Positions 45,011 to 54,332 of a stretch of 64,000 nt of DNA are shown piece after piece. A program made the translations under genes and the position numbers. Within the stretch, counting starts at the first letter, position 1. The number at the start of each line of letters is the position of its first letter. The stretch comes from Nonlabens tegetincola. Its GTDB lineage: Bacteria; Bacteroidota; Bacteroidia; Flavobacteriales; Flavobacteriaceae. The stretch covers positions 248,001 to 312,000 of the forward strand of contig NZ_MQVV01000017.1 of the NCBI RefSeq assembly GCF_002954355.1, in the 5' to 3' direction. Below the pieces are notes generated by a model. The model made no database searches. It saw only the letters and a program-made list of their open reading frames with translations, and was not told the DNA's origin.

Positions 45011-47548
45011 TTACAACAGTCCAAATTGTTCCAAATGATGTGTTACATGTTTACGCTCCAGCAAGCTCCATTCGTATTTAGAAAGCGGTCCAAAAACAGC
45101 ATTCTTAGTAGTAGCTTTTGGATTACGCTTAAAGTAATCTATGTACTCATTACGAGCCTCAAAAAGTTTTTCAATAGCGGTTGCCAGGTCTTCATGTTGT
45201 AGCTCCTCTAGGCTTCCATCTTGTTTCATTAATGGCATCTTGAAATCACGCGGCATTTTCTCATAATTCCATAAGGTTGCTGCCACTTTTTCTAGATATT
45301 TTTCTGGTGTTGCTACTTCAAAATCTTGAATCTCACCACTAGCAATTCTGTAACCATGCTCTAGATGCTCGACCATGTGCTGCATGGTCATGCTGCCCCA
45401 TAATGGTTTTGTTTCTGGGTTCGCTTTCGCGAAAGCGGAACGCATAAAACGTTCATTGATTTCTGGAAATGTTGTTTGCTTTTTCTCTACCATCGTAAGA
45501 ATAGTCGCAACCGCAACGAGAGCTTGTGCTTCTTCGTCCGTTTTACCGTTTTCATAATCAACTGGCTCTGCGTCAAAAACCTCAACATACCATTTTACGA
45601 TACCACTAGGATGCTCACGACCGCTTACATCGCGCTCGCGTTTTTCTTTACAAGTTAATCGCACATAAATCGTATCGTTGTGGTATAACGGTCTTAAAAA
45701 ACGAATATCTTCAAGTCCATAATTGGCACTTACTGGGCCTTTATTAGGATAAACGAACAAACCAGCAGCAGCACTAATGATAAAGTAACCATGCGCTGTG
45801 CGCTTTTTAAAAATGCTACCATCTAAACTGGTGATATCTGTATGGGCATAAAAATGGTCCCAAGTAAGATTAGCAAAGTTTTGAATATCCGTATCAGTAA
45901 GAGTACGCTTGTGCGTTTGCAGACTCATACCAGGTTTGATATCTTCATAATGATAGGCAAAAGGATGCTTTTCGGCTTCTTTGTACGCACCATTAGGTTG
46001 GTAAATTCCTGTGACTTCTGTGAGTGTCGTCGGGCTACCTTGAACCGCACAACGTTGCATGTAGTGTTTGATACCGCGCAGTCCGCCCATTTCCTCGCCG
46101 CCGCCGGCACGTCCTGGTCCACCATGCACTAATAACGGTAGCGGTGATCCGTGTCCGGTGGATTGTTTTGCGCTTTCGGCATTTAAACATAGTATTCTTC
46201 CATGATGCGATGCAGCTTCTACAGTGTACGCTTTCGCGAAAGCGTCATCACCAGTAACCACACTGCTCACCAGAGAACCTTTACCCATTTGAGCCAACTC
46301 GATTGCCTCTTCAATCCCATTGTAAGGCATGATGGTACTCACAGGACCAAAAGCCTCAATCTCGTGAACCGCAATGTTTTTGAATGGGTTGTCTTCTCTC
46401 AACAAAATTGGAGACATGAACGAGCCTTTTTGGGCATCGGCGCCATGAACCTCAACATTATCTAAATCACCATAAACGATGTTTGCTGTCTCGGTTAGTT
46501 TTTTAATTTGGCTGATAGTTGTATCACGCTGATCATTATTAATTAACGCACCCATGCGTGTTTCCTTTAGTTTAGGATCACCTATAACAGTACGACTTAA
46601 TTGCTTTCCTAAAGCGATTTGAACATCTTCAACCAGATTTTCTGGAACGATAATGCGACGTATAGCAGTACATTTTTGGCCGCATTTTACGGTCATCTCC
46701 TTGCGCACTTCCTTAATGAACAGGTCAAATTCTGCTGTTCCAGGAACCGCATCTTCTCCCAAAACACAAGCATTTAAACTATCAGCTTCCATTGTAAATG
46801 GAACACTCTCTTCTAGAAGCTGGCTGTGATTTTTAAGTTTACGACCTGTGGCAGCACTACCTGTAAAGGTCACAACATCTTGAGATTGTACAGTGTCTAA
46901 AATACTTGTAGTAAGCCCAGATAACAATTGCAGTGATCCTTCTGGTAAAATACCGCTATTGATAATCTCGCGCACTACAGCCTCTGTTAGGAAAGCTGTT
47001 TGAGGTGCTGGTAATACCACTGCTGGCATTCCTGCCATCCAGTTTACGGCGCATTTTTCTAGCATTCCCCAAACTGGAAAATTAAACGCATTGATATGAA
47101 CTGCTACTCCTCTTTTAGGTACTAAAAGGTGGTGTGCCATAAAGCGTCCACCACGCGATAAATCAATAGGCTCACCTTCTACAGCATAACTTTGGTCTGG
47201 AAAGAGTTTACGCAAACTGGCATTTGCAAATAGATTACCAAATCCTCCTTCTATATCTATCCAGCTATCTACTCTCGTAGCACCAGTGCGGTAACTAATC
47301 TCGTAAAACTGTTCCTTGCGCTTGGTAAGATAAAGTGCTAGTTTCTTTATCATATTACCTCGCTGTTGAAAGGTCATATCTCTAAGGATTTTACCATTAT
47401 CTCTACCATATTGCAAGGCACTAGCGATATCTAACCCTTCTGTACTTGTTAAGCCTATTACGTCACCGGTAATGGCGTCGTACATATTACGAGCATTTCT
47501 ATCATCTCCTGTTAACCATTGTCCATTTATATAAGAAGGTAAAATCAT
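45011..47548 (-). CDS. paaZ: PaaZ ring-opening enzyme fused to a DUF1569/DinB-like domain
   Basis: 845 residues against ~680 in E. coli PaaZ. The aldehyde dehydrogenase part (residues ~1-510) has the catalytic KCGQKCTAIRRIIVPENLVE (second Cys) and VHEIEAFGPVS; the MaoC hydratase part (~525-675) has TWDHFYAHTDITSL. Together they open oxepin-CoA. The last ~150 residues (MTMQHMVEHLEHGYRIASGE, then SLLERKHVTHHLEQFGLL) form a DUF1569/DinB-like four-helix domain. A palindrome encodes SAFAKANPET at this junction, and another lies in the ALDH part (DDAFAKAYT). Confidence 0.93.
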   Translation of the reverse strand: MILPSYINGQWLTGDDRNARNMYDAITGDVIGLTSTEGLDIASALQYGRDNGKILRDMTFQQRGNMIKKLALYLTKRKEQFYEISYRTGATRVDSWIDIEGGFGNLFANASLRKLFPDQSYAVEGEPIDLSRGGRFMAHHLLVPKRGVAVHINAFNFPVWGMLEKCAVNWMAGMPAVVLPAPQTAFLTEAVVREIINSGILPEGSLQLLSGLTTSILDTVQSQDVVTFTGSAATGRKLKNHSQLLEESVPFTMEADSLNACVLGEDAVPGTAEFDLFIKEVRKEMTVKCGQKCTAIRRIIVPENLVEDVQIALGKQLSRTVIGDPKLKETRMGALINNDQRDTTISQIKKLTETANIVYGDLDNVEVHGADAQKGSFMSPILLREDNPFKNIAVHEIEAFGPVSTIMPYNGIEEAIELAQMGKGSLVSSVVTGDDAFAKAYTVEAASHHGRILCLNAESAKQSTGHGSPLPLLVHGGPGRAGGGEEMGGLRGIKHYMQRCAVQGSPTTLTEVTGIYQPNGAYKEAEKHPFAYHYEDIKPGMSLQTHKRTLTDTDIQNFANLTWDHFYAHTDITSLDGSIFKKRTAHGYFIISAAAGLFVYPNKGPVSANYGLEDIRFLRPLYHNDTIYVRLTCKEKRERDVSGREHPSGIVKWYVEVFDAEPVDYENGKTDEEAQALVAVATILTMVEKKQTTFPEINERFMRSAFAKANPETKPLWGSMTMQHMVEHLEHGYRIASGEIQDFEVATPEKYLEKVAATLWNYEKMPRDFKMPLMKQDGSLEELQHEDLATAIEKLFEARNEYIDYFKRNPKATTKNAVFGPLSKYEWSLLERKHVTHHLEQFGLL
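45422..45437. repeat. 16-bp palindrome, copy 10
   Basis: Perfect copy in paaZ, at the MaoC/DUF1569 fusion joint, read as AFAKA. Confidence 0.95.
46229..46244. repeat. 16-bp palindrome, copy 11
   Basis: Perfect copy in the aldehyde dehydrogenase part of paaZ, read as AFAKA. Confidence 0.95.
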
Positions 47549-47646
47549 AATATCGTGTTGTTATCAGGCTTTTAAAGATGATAAAGCCCTTAATTTAAAT
47601 TCGCATGATTGATTGTTACGAAAATAATAAATGATAACAGTACAAG

Positions 47647-47662
47647 ACTAACATTTGTTAGT
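47647..47662. promoter_or_regulatory. ACTAAC-N4-GTTAGT operator-like box upstream of paaZ
   Basis: Perfect 6-bp-arm inverted repeat 99 bp upstream of the paaZ ATG. The core CTAAC-N4-GTTAG is shared with 19326-19339 and is close to known PaaR (TetR) sites. PaaR-like control is inferred. Confidence 0.5.
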
Positions 47663-47802
47663 TAATTTAAATTCTTTAAATTTTTTGTAAGAAATTGGAT
47701 TTACTATTGATTGAAAATAAAACTGTTAAACCTAGAATAATACCGATTATAGATTTAAATAAAACCGCATGATCCATTTACTCGTAAACCTAGACTGTAC
47801 AA

Positions 47803-47810
47803 TACGTTTG
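47803..47810 (+). promoter_or_regulatory. -7 element TACGTTTG for the surface protein pair
   Basis: Exact TAnnTTTG match 14 bp before ATG 47825. Confidence 0.5.
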
Positions 47811-47824
47811 CAAAAAAATAAGAA

Positions 47825-48610
47825 ATGAAATTATTGCGGTTATTATTAATGTGTTCCATACTGTCTTTTTTTGGTCAGGCTCAAGTAGGAATAGGCACTA
47901 CTAATCCTGCAATTGGGACTATTCTTCACATAGATGATTCCAGCGGAATTAGAGGTGTAAAACTACCCGATGCTAACCTCATTGATCTTAATACCATAGA
48001 TCCTTTACCTACAGGCACACATGTAGGAACCATGGTTTATAACATTAACTCCTTCACTGGTCAAGGATTTTTTTATTGGACTGGCCTTGTATGGGCTCCT
48101 TTACAGTTGTTCTCTGAAAGAGCTGCGAAATTTCAGAATCTTAAAAATATAGAGACGACTAACGATGTTAACCTTAATACTCCTGCCGGTGTAGATGTGG
48201 AAATTATGGATGGCGTTGTGTTTAATGATAATCTAGATCTTTTTGAACAAGTAACTGATGCTAATAATCGTGTAACTAGAATTAAAGTAAAAAAATCTGG
48301 CAGATACAAAATCACCGTTTTTATAGGTTTAGAACAAGATGATGCCACAGCAGGATCTTCATCCATACAAGGAAGAATTCGAATAAAAGATTCGATGAAT
48401 TCATTGAGGTTTGAAGGTAGTTCTCACCGAAGTTCTGAGATGGATCGAAATGGTACCGGTGATGATGATGGTACACTTTCATTTTCAGAAATTTTAAATC
48501 TTGATGAAAATGATGAAATCTCTATTAATTGTTCCAATCTAGAAGGTACCGCAGCTGTTTATCAACGAGACAAAAAAGGCTCTGCATTTATAATAGAAAA
48601 AATCAGATAA
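47825..48610 (+). CDS. 'VGIGTT' surface protein, paralog 1
   Basis: 261 residues. A signal peptide ends near GQAQ; the mature N-terminus is VGIGTTNPAIGTILHIDDSS. Then come PLPTGTHVGTMVYN and GFFYWTGLVWAPL, as in the larger protein at 14004. The C-terminal half (GRYKITVFIGLEQDD, FIIEKIR) is all-beta. 32 bp separate it from paralog 2, so the two likely form an operon. Function unknown. Confidence 0.75.
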   Translation: MKLLRLLLMCSILSFFGQAQVGIGTTNPAIGTILHIDDSSGIRGVKLPDANLIDLNTIDPLPTGTHVGTMVYNINSFTGQGFFYWTGLVWAPLQLFSERAAKFQNLKNIETTNDVNLNTPAGVDVEIMDGVVFNDNLDLFEQVTDANNRVTRIKVKKSGRYKITVFIGLEQDDATAGSSSIQGRIRIKDSMNSLRFEGSSHRSSEMDRNGTGDDDGTLSFSEILNLDENDEISINCSNLEGTAAVYQRDKKGSAFIIEKIR

Positions 48611-48642
48611 AACATTCAACTTACGACTTAATCCCTATTCTT

Positions 48643-49398
48643 TTGAAGACAATTACAGTTTTATTAGTAATCCTATTATCCCTACCAATTCATGCTCAAG
48701 TAGGTATAGGAACCAGTCATCCTGCCGCAGGAACTAGCCTGCATATAGAAGATTCTACTGGAACAAGCGGTGTACTTTTCCCCAAAGTAAATATCCTAGA
48801 TTTACAAACGGTAGATCCACTTCCCACAGGTACGGAAAACGGGACCATAGTCTACAATACAAATCTTACTACTGGTGAAGGTTACTACTATTTCAAGGAC
48901 GGTAAATGGGAACCCATTTTTGGGGTTGTAGGCTCTATGGCTAAATTCACGAACCTTCTATTTTCCACAAGTTCCAATAATTTAAATACAGGAGGCTGGA
49001 CAACTACTCAATTATGTACTAGCACTTATTTTAATGACAACGCAACCGTATATCAAGAATCTGGCCATACAACTTTGACTGTAGGCCAAACTGGTAGGTA
49101 TAAGGTTGTTGTTAATATATCGTTAGAAGGATTTTCTAATAATAACAATCAAGCATTGCTAGCTGTAGAATCTACATTACGTATAAATGGCACTCAAACT
49201 GGTGGTATCTATCGCAGTCAAGAAATGATTTCTGCAAATAGCTCTACACCTGATTATAGCAGCATTAGTATCACCGAAATTATTGAATTAAATGCCATGG
49301 ATAAAATTACTGTAGCAACCAGACGTACTCAAGATACTGGTACAGTTTATTTACGCTCTGAAAGGTCCTCGAGCATCTTTATTGAAAGATTAGATTAA
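48643..49398 (+). CDS. 'VGIGTT' surface protein, paralog 2
   Basis: The start is TTG 48643, giving a signal peptide MKTITVLLVILLSLPIHAQ and 251 residues. The longer frame from ATG 48529 would run back into paralog 1 and add 38 non-family residues. The mature protein begins VGIGTSHPAAGTSLHIEDST and shares TVDPLPTGTENGTIVYNT with paralog 1; the end SSIFIERLD matches FIIEKIR. It lies 53 bp before the convergent thiolase gene. Function unknown. Confidence 0.72.
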   Translation: MKTITVLLVILLSLPIHAQVGIGTSHPAAGTSLHIEDSTGTSGVLFPKVNILDLQTVDPLPTGTENGTIVYNTNLTTGEGYYYFKDGKWEPIFGVVGSMAKFTNLLFSTSSNNLNTGGWTTTQLCTSTYFNDNATVYQESGHTTLTVGQTGRYKVVVNISLEGFSNNNNQALLAVESTLRINGTQTGGIYRSQEMISANSSTPDYSSISITEIIELNAMDKITVATRRTQDTGTVYLRSERSSSIFIERLD

Positions 49399-49451
49399 TT
49401 ATCAAACCCCAGTTTAAAATTTAACTAGGATTTGATACTTAGACAGTTATC

Positions 49452-50666
49452 TTACAAACTAGCATTCTCAATGACCATCGCATAACCTTGACCTACACCT
49501 ACACACATGGTAATAAGCGCATAGCGTTTACCGGTAAGTTGTAATTCCAACGCCGCGGTATTTGCAAGCCTAGCTCCTGTCATTCCAAGTGGATGACCGA
49601 TAGCGATGCTTCCACCATTAGGATTAATTCTAGGGTCATCATCTGCCAGTCCCCACGAACGAGTGCAAGCTAGTGCCTGTGATGCAAATGCTTCATTTAA
49701 CTCTATAACATCCATATCATTCATAGTTAATCCTGCTTTTTCAAGAGCACGATTACTAGCTTCTACAGGTCCTATTCCCATTATACGAGGTTCTACTCCT
49801 ACTACAGCACTACTCAATACTTGAGCTCTAGGCGTTAAATTATACTTCTTGACAGCATCTTCACTAGCAATAACTAATGCAGCAGCACCATCATTAAGTC
49901 CGCTAGAATTTCCAGCAGTCACTGATCCACCTTCTTTCTTGAAAGCTGGACGTAACTTTGCAAGTATTTCTTTGGAAGTAGTAGGTTTTATAAATTCGTC
50001 TTGATCAAAGACAATTGGGTCTTTTTTACGTTGCGGTATTTCGACAGCTACAATTTCTTTAGCAAATCTTCCATTTTGTTGTGCAGCAGTAGCTTTATGC
50101 TGTGACCATGCTGCAAAGGCATCTTGATCTTCACGAGATATACCAAATTTCTCTACAAGATTTTCGGCTGTATTTCCCATTCCATCTACTCCATACATTT
50201 CGGCCATTTTGTGGTTTACAAATCGCCAGCCAAAACTACTATCATACATCTTACTGTCATTACCAAAAGCACTACTAGGTTTTGCTATGACGTAAGGACC
50301 ACGTGTCATATTTTCTACACCACCGCATACAAACACATCGCCATCACCAGTCTGAATAGCACGATGAGCGTGTACCACACTACTTAAACCAGAGCTACAT
50401 AATCTATTAACTGTTTCTCCTGGAACGCTCCATGGCAATCCAGCAAGTAATCCAGCCATACGTGCTACATTACGATTATCCTCACCAGCTTGATTAGCAC
50501 ATCCCATAATAACATCGGCATAGGCTTCTTTTGGAATACTAGAGTTCCTGTCAACAACAGTTTTTATAACAAGAGCCGCCATGTCATCTGGACGTACTTT
50601 TGAGAGCGTTCCTTTGTAATTTCCTACTGGCGTTCGTACACCATCGATGATATATGTTTTTTTCAT
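49452..50666 (-). CDS. paaJ: 3-oxoadipyl-CoA thiolase
   Basis: 404 residues, thiolase fold. Motifs: [20 protein letters not shown] (nucleophile Cys), [36 protein letters not shown] (His) and [14 protein letters not shown] (second Cys). [20 protein letters not shown] is typical of the PaaJ/PcaF subgroup, which cleaves 3-oxoadipyl-CoA to acetyl-CoA and succinyl-CoA. Divergent from paaH. PcaF is a possible alternative name; the paa context favours PaaJ. Confidence 0.9.
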   Translation of the reverse strand: MKKTYIIDGVRTPVGNYKGTLSKVRPDDMAALVIKTVVDRNSSIPKEAYADVIMGCANQAGEDNRNVARMAGLLAGLPWSVPGETVNRLCSSGLSSVVHAHRAIQTGDGDVFVCGGVENMTRGPYVIAKPSSAFGNDSKMYDSSFGWRFVNHKMAEMYGVDGMGNTAENLVEKFGISREDQDAFAAWSQHKATAAQQNGRFAKEIVAVEIPQRKKDPIVFDQDEFIKPTTSKEILAKLRPAFKKEGGSVTAGNSSGLNDGAAALVIASEDAVKKYNLTPRAQVLSSAVVGVEPRIMGIGPVEASNRALEKAGLTMNDMDVIELNEAFASQALACTRSWGLADDDPRINPNGGSIAIGHPLGMTGARLANTAALELQLTGKRYALITMCVGVGQGYAMVIENASL

Positions 50667-50681
50667 AAAGTATATAAATTA

Positions 50682-50697
50682 CGCTTTCGCGAAAGCG
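50682..50697. repeat. 16-bp palindrome, copy 12
   Basis: Perfect copy in the divergent paaJ-paaH spacer, 15 bp upstream of the paaJ ATG. Confidence 0.95.
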
Positions 50698-50762
50698 GAA
50701 AAGTAAAATGATTTTCATCAAAAATACAAATAAGAAACTCGGTAGAAGTATCCTCAAACTCT

Positions 50763-50770
50763 TAAATTTG
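50763..50770 (+). promoter_or_regulatory. -7 element TAAATTTG for paaH
   Basis: Exact TAnnTTTG match 17 bp before the paaH ATG, heading paaH-DUF1697-paaI. Confidence 0.45.
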
Positions 50771-50787
50771 AAGATCAAAATTAATCT

Positions 50788-51966
50788 ATGAAAATTAAGA
50801 CAGTAGGAATTATAGGCGCTGGAACAATGGGTCGTGGTATTGCACAAGTTGCAGCTACCGCTGGATGCACGGTTGCACTTTTTGATACGAATCAAGATGC
50901 TCTGGATAATGCCCGTGCCTCTCATGAAAAAATCATGAATCGATTGGTAGAAAAAGGACGTATCGATGAAGATGAGAAAAACCGAATTCTAAGTAATATC
51001 ACGTATGTGGATGCTGTCTCCGCTTTCGCGAAAGCAGACCTCATCATAGAAGCCATTATAGAGAATATTGACATTAAGAAAAAGGTTTTTCAAACTATTG
51101 AAAAAACTGTTTCTGAATCATGTATCATCGCATCAAATACCAGTAGTTTAAGTATCGCGAGTATTGCTGCATCACTAGACAAACCTGATCGTTGTGTAGG
51201 TATTCATTTTTTCAATCCTGCTCCATTAATGAAATTGGTAGAAGTTATACCAGCGGTACAAACTAGTGACTTAACTTTAAACACTAGTGTTGCTACTATA
51301 AAAGAATGGGGTAAGGTTGTGGCAGTAGCAAAAGACACACCAGGTTTTATCGTTAACCGTGTAGCACGTCCTTTTTACGGAGAAGCTATAAGAATTTTTG
51401 AAGAAGGCATTGCCGATATTCCTACCATAGATTACGCTTTAAAGAGTTTAGGTTTTAAAATGGGACCTTTTGAGCTTACAGATTTCATAGGCCATGATGT
51501 AAATTATGTAGTGACTGAGACTGTATTTAAGGCTTTCTATTACGACCCTAGATACAAACCTAACTTTTCTCAAAAAAGGTTAGTTGAAGCTGGATGGTTA
51601 GGCCGAAAAAGTGGTAGAGGTTTTTATGATTATAAAAATGATGAAGCCGCTAATTTCTATGGAAAACAACAACCAAACAAAGAGACAAAACTTATCGAGA
51701 ATATTCAAGATAGAATCCTTGTCATGCTTATTAATGAAGCTGCCGATGCTTTGTTTTTAAATATAGCAAACGCTACTGATATTGATACCGCCATGACTAA
51801 AGGCGTTAATTACCCTAAAGGATTACTCTCATGGGCTAATGAAAAAGGAATTTCATGGTGTGTAAATCAATTAGACTCGTTATACGATCTGTATCGTGAG
51901 GACCGTTACCGCTGTTCACCTCTTTTAAGAAAATTGAATGAGCACGGTAAGCAATTTGATATTTAA
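50788..51966 (+). CDS. paaH: 3-hydroxyadipyl-CoA dehydrogenase
   Basis: 392 residues. The NAD-binding Rossmann motif is GIIGAGTMGRGIAQVAATAG; IASNTSSLSIASIA and GIHFFNPAPLMKLVEVIPA follow, then two 3-hydroxyacyl-CoA dehydrogenase C-terminal domains (GFIVNRVARPFYGEAI and a second after LINEAADALF). It oxidises 3-hydroxyadipyl-CoA. The TAA overlaps the next ATG by one base. A variant palindrome codes VSAFAKADLI. Confidence 0.92.
   Translation: MKIKTVGIIGAGTMGRGIAQVAATAGCTVALFDTNQDALDNARASHEKIMNRLVEKGRIDEDEKNRILSNITYVDAVSAFAKADLIIEAIIENIDIKKKVFQTIEKTVSESCIIASNTSSLSIASIAASLDKPDRCVGIHFFNPAPLMKLVEVIPAVQTSDLTLNTSVATIKEWGKVVAVAKDTPGFIVNRVARPFYGEAIRIFEEGIADIPTIDYALKSLGFKMGPFELTDFIGHDVNYVVTETVFKAFYYDPRYKPNFSQKRLVEAGWLGRKSGRGFYDYKNDEAANFYGKQQPNKETKLIENIQDRILVMLINEAADALFLNIANATDIDTAMTKGVNYPKGLLSWANEKGISWCVNQLDSLYDLYREDRYRCSPLLRKLNEHGKQFDI
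51021..51036. repeat. 16-bp palindrome, variant copy
   Basis: CGCTTTCGCGAAAGCA: only the last base differs. Inside paaH, read as AFAKA. Confidence 0.9.
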
Positions 51967-52493
51967 TGAGATACGTAGGTTTATTAAGAGGTGTTAATGT
52001 AGGCGGCAAAAACAAACTTCCAATGGCTGAATTGAGGAAAGCTTTAAGCTTTCTTCCTTTTGATAACTTAGTGACATACATACAATCTGGAAACATTGTC
52101 TTTGATTCTGATTTTAGCAGTACAGAATGTTCTACTCTCATATCAAACACTATATCTCAAAATTTTAACCTGAACATTCCTGTAGTAGTTTTTGAACAAG
52201 CTAATATTATAGAAATATTAGATTCTAATCCATTTAAAAAGCTATGTGAGGTAGAGAAAAAATTCATGTCTTTTGGATTTCTTGATGAATACCCCAGTAA
52301 GGAAAATTGTGAATTAATGGAGTCTTTTTCTAATGAAAAGGAGTTCATCAAAATAACAGAAAATATCATATTTTTTTACTGCACTATCGGGTTTGGTAAA
52401 ACAAAATTGACTAACCATTTTATGGAGAAGAAACTCAAAGTTTCTTCGACTATGAGAAATTATAACACCACTTTGAAATTATCAACACTGTAG
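51966..52493 (+). CDS. DUF1697 protein
   Basis: 175 residues. MRYVGLLRGVNVGGKNKLPM and LVTYIQSGNIVFDSD are the DUF1697 signature. Coupled to paaH by a TAATG overlap and 3 bp from paaI, so it is translated as part of the paa operon even though no paa role is established for the family. Confidence 0.88.
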   Translation: MRYVGLLRGVNVGGKNKLPMAELRKALSFLPFDNLVTYIQSGNIVFDSDFSSTECSTLISNTISQNFNLNIPVVVFEQANIIEILDSNPFKKLCEVEKKFMSFGFLDEYPSKENCELMESFSNEKEFIKITENIIFFYCTIGFGKTKLTNHFMEKKLKVSSTMRNYNTTLKLSTL

Positions 52494-52496
52494 AAT

Positions 52497-52901
52497 ATGG
52501 ACGGAAAAGAAATACCTAAAAAAATGCTTGGTCTAGATCCTTTTTCACAATGGTTAGGTATCGAGATTTTAGAATGTGAGGTAGGCAAAGTTACATTGGG
52601 AATGACTGTAAGACCCGAAATGCTTAATAGCATGGGTAAAGCTCACGGTGGCATTACCTACTCCTTGGCAGATAGTTGTTTTGGTTTTACTGCAAATACA
52701 CATGGCAAGTATGCGGTCTCTATTGAAACTAGTATCAATCATATTGAAGCACTAGAAGCAGGTGATTATTTGATAGCAACTTGCACTCTTAATGAGACAA
52801 GAAATAAAGTAGGTTTCAATATTGTTGAGGTTTACAAGGGCAAAACTTTAGTTGCGTTATTTAAAGGAGTAGTTTACCGCACCAATAAGAATTGGGAATA
52901 A
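52497..52901 (+). CDS. paaI: PaaI thioesterase
   Basis: 134 residues, hot-dog fold. MLNSMGKAHGGITYSLADSC holds the catalytic Asp region and GKAHGG motif, then TSINHIEALEAGDYLIATC. PaaI hydrolyses ring-hydroxylated phenylacetyl-CoA, relieving CoA sequestration. Length and motifs agree with E. coli PaaI (140 residues). Confidence 0.9.
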   Translation: MDGKEIPKKMLGLDPFSQWLGIEILECEVGKVTLGMTVRPEMLNSMGKAHGGITYSLADSCFGFTANTHGKYAVSIETSINHIEALEAGDYLIATCTLNETRNKVGFNIVEVYKGKTLVALFKGVVYRTNKNWE

Positions 52902-52988
52902 ATCATATTTGTTAAGAAATAACTTAGAAAAATAAACTTATTGAGTATCCAAATATGCAATACCACTAAGTTTTTCTATTTTTACACA

Positions 52989-52998
52989 TTACCGGTAA
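52989..52998. promoter_or_regulatory. Palindrome TTACCGGTAA upstream of the ECF sigma gene
   Basis: Perfect 10-bp palindrome ending 9 bp before ATG 53008; a possible operator. Confidence 0.3.
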
Positions 52999-53007
52999 AT
53001 TGAATTA

Positions 53008-53538
53008 ATGACATCACTAGATAATCTTATAATAAGATTTAAAAATAAAGAGGTTGATGCTTTTGAAAAGCTATACGAAATGTATAGCGATAGTATCTAT
53101 GGTGTCATCATGAATATCGTGAGAAATGAAGAAATGGCGACTGAGCTTTTACAGGATTCATTCTTAAAAGCCTGGAACAACGCAGAAACTTACAATTCTA
53201 AAAAAGGAAGGTTTTTTACCTGGATGCTTAATATAGCGCGTAATAGCGCAATTGACAAGACAAGATCCAAAGCTTTTAAACAATCACGTAAAAACCTAGA
53301 CTCTAGTTTATTCGTAGATATTATACCAGACAATGAAAATCTGGATAACAAGACGGACGCTATAGGCATCAAAAATTATGTAAAAGCCCTTGGTGAAACT
53401 TGTAAACAACTTATAGAATTGCTTTATTTTAAAGGTTTCACTCATAAAGAAGCCGCTGAAGAATTAGGCAATCCTATAGGGACGATTAAAACTAGGAATC
53501 GTAATTGCATCAAACAATTACGCGATATGGTATTATAA
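53008..53538 (+). CDS. ECF-family RNA polymerase sigma factor
   Basis: 176 residues. Region 2 contains FEKLYEMYSDSIYGVIMNIV and GRFFTWMLNIARNSAIDKTR; region 4 has LIELLYFKGFTHKEAAEELG followed by NPIGTIKTRNRNCIKQLRDM. The TAA overlaps the anti-sigma ATG by one base. It is probably the regulator of the adjacent convergent TonB operon or of itself (inference). Confidence 0.93.
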   Translation: MTSLDNLIIRFKNKEVDAFEKLYEMYSDSIYGVIMNIVRNEEMATELLQDSFLKAWNNAETYNSKKGRFFTWMLNIARNSAIDKTRSKAFKQSRKNLDSSLFVDIIPDNENLDNKTDAIGIKNYVKALGETCKQLIELLYFKGFTHKEAAEELGNPIGTIKTRNRNCIKQLRDMVL

Positions 53539-54332
53539 TGAAGGATATTAAAGAATACATAGAATCTGGAATTCTTGAGCTATATGTAGCTGGGAAACTT
53601 AGTGAACAGGAAAATCAAGAAGTTCATGAGATGATGTATGAACATCCTGAAATTAAAAAAGAAGTTGAAGAAATTGAAAAAGCGATTTTGCTATTAACGG
53701 CATCAGTAGCTCCAGGAACAGTTTCCTTCAACAATATTTTAAATCATTTAAACTCAAACGATAAAAGAGTAATACCGTTAAAAACTAGATATAATTGGGT
53801 TACCTATACCGGTTGGGCAGCAAGTATTTTATTAGCAGCTGGCTTAGTTTATAATTATCAGTCCAAAGTTGATTTACAAGGCGAATTAGAACTAACAGAG
53901 AGAGAAAATCGAATTCTTGAAATTAAGTTTGAAGACTCTCAGGAAGCTCTAGTTCAAACACAAAATACCTTAGATGCTATAAGAAGTAAAGACGTCATTA
54001 CTATACCTTTAGGAGGTCAAGGTAATTTTGCCGACTCTTATGCTAAGGTATACTGGAACAAGGAAGATAATTCTATTTATATTGACGGGTCTGGCCTACC
54101 AGAAACTCCAACAGGTAAAGTATGGCAAATATGGTCTTTAACTTTAAATCCGCTTACTCCGACTAGTTTAGGAACTATTGACAGTTTCAATGATGATGAA
54201 GACAAACTATTTAAGTTTGAAAATGAATATAGTAGTGAAGCTTTTGGGATAACTCTAGAACCAACAGGCGGAAGTGAATCTCCTACTATGGACCAACTAC
54301 ATACTCTAGGAGTAGTAAATTCAAATCCTTAA
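53538..54332 (+). CDS. Anti-sigma factor, RskA type
   Basis: ATG 53538 (MKDIKEYIESGILELYVAGK) gives 264 residues. The N-terminal anti-sigma segment (LSEQENQEVHEMMYEH) is followed by one transmembrane helix (about residues 87-107) and a periplasmic RskA domain (GQGNFADSYAKVYWNKEDNS, GKVWQIWSL). Translation is coupled to the sigma gene (TAATG). The longer frame starting at 53505 lies in the sigma gene and is rejected. Confidence 0.9.
   Translation: MKDIKEYIESGILELYVAGKLSEQENQEVHEMMYEHPEIKKEVEEIEKAILLLTASVAPGTVSFNNILNHLNSNDKRVIPLKTRYNWVTYTGWAASILLAAGLVYNYQSKVDLQGELELTERENRILEIKFEDSQEALVQTQNTLDAIRSKDVITIPLGGQGNFADSYAKVYWNKEDNSIYIDGSGLPETPTGKVWQIWSLTLNPLTPTSLGTIDSFNDDEDKLFKFENEYSSEAFGITLEPTGGSESPTMDQLHTLGVVNSNP

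Noticed and set aside
50584-50925. Arg/Ser-rich antisense frame across paaJ-paaH
   Set aside because: It overlaps two clear genes and has no coding character of its own.
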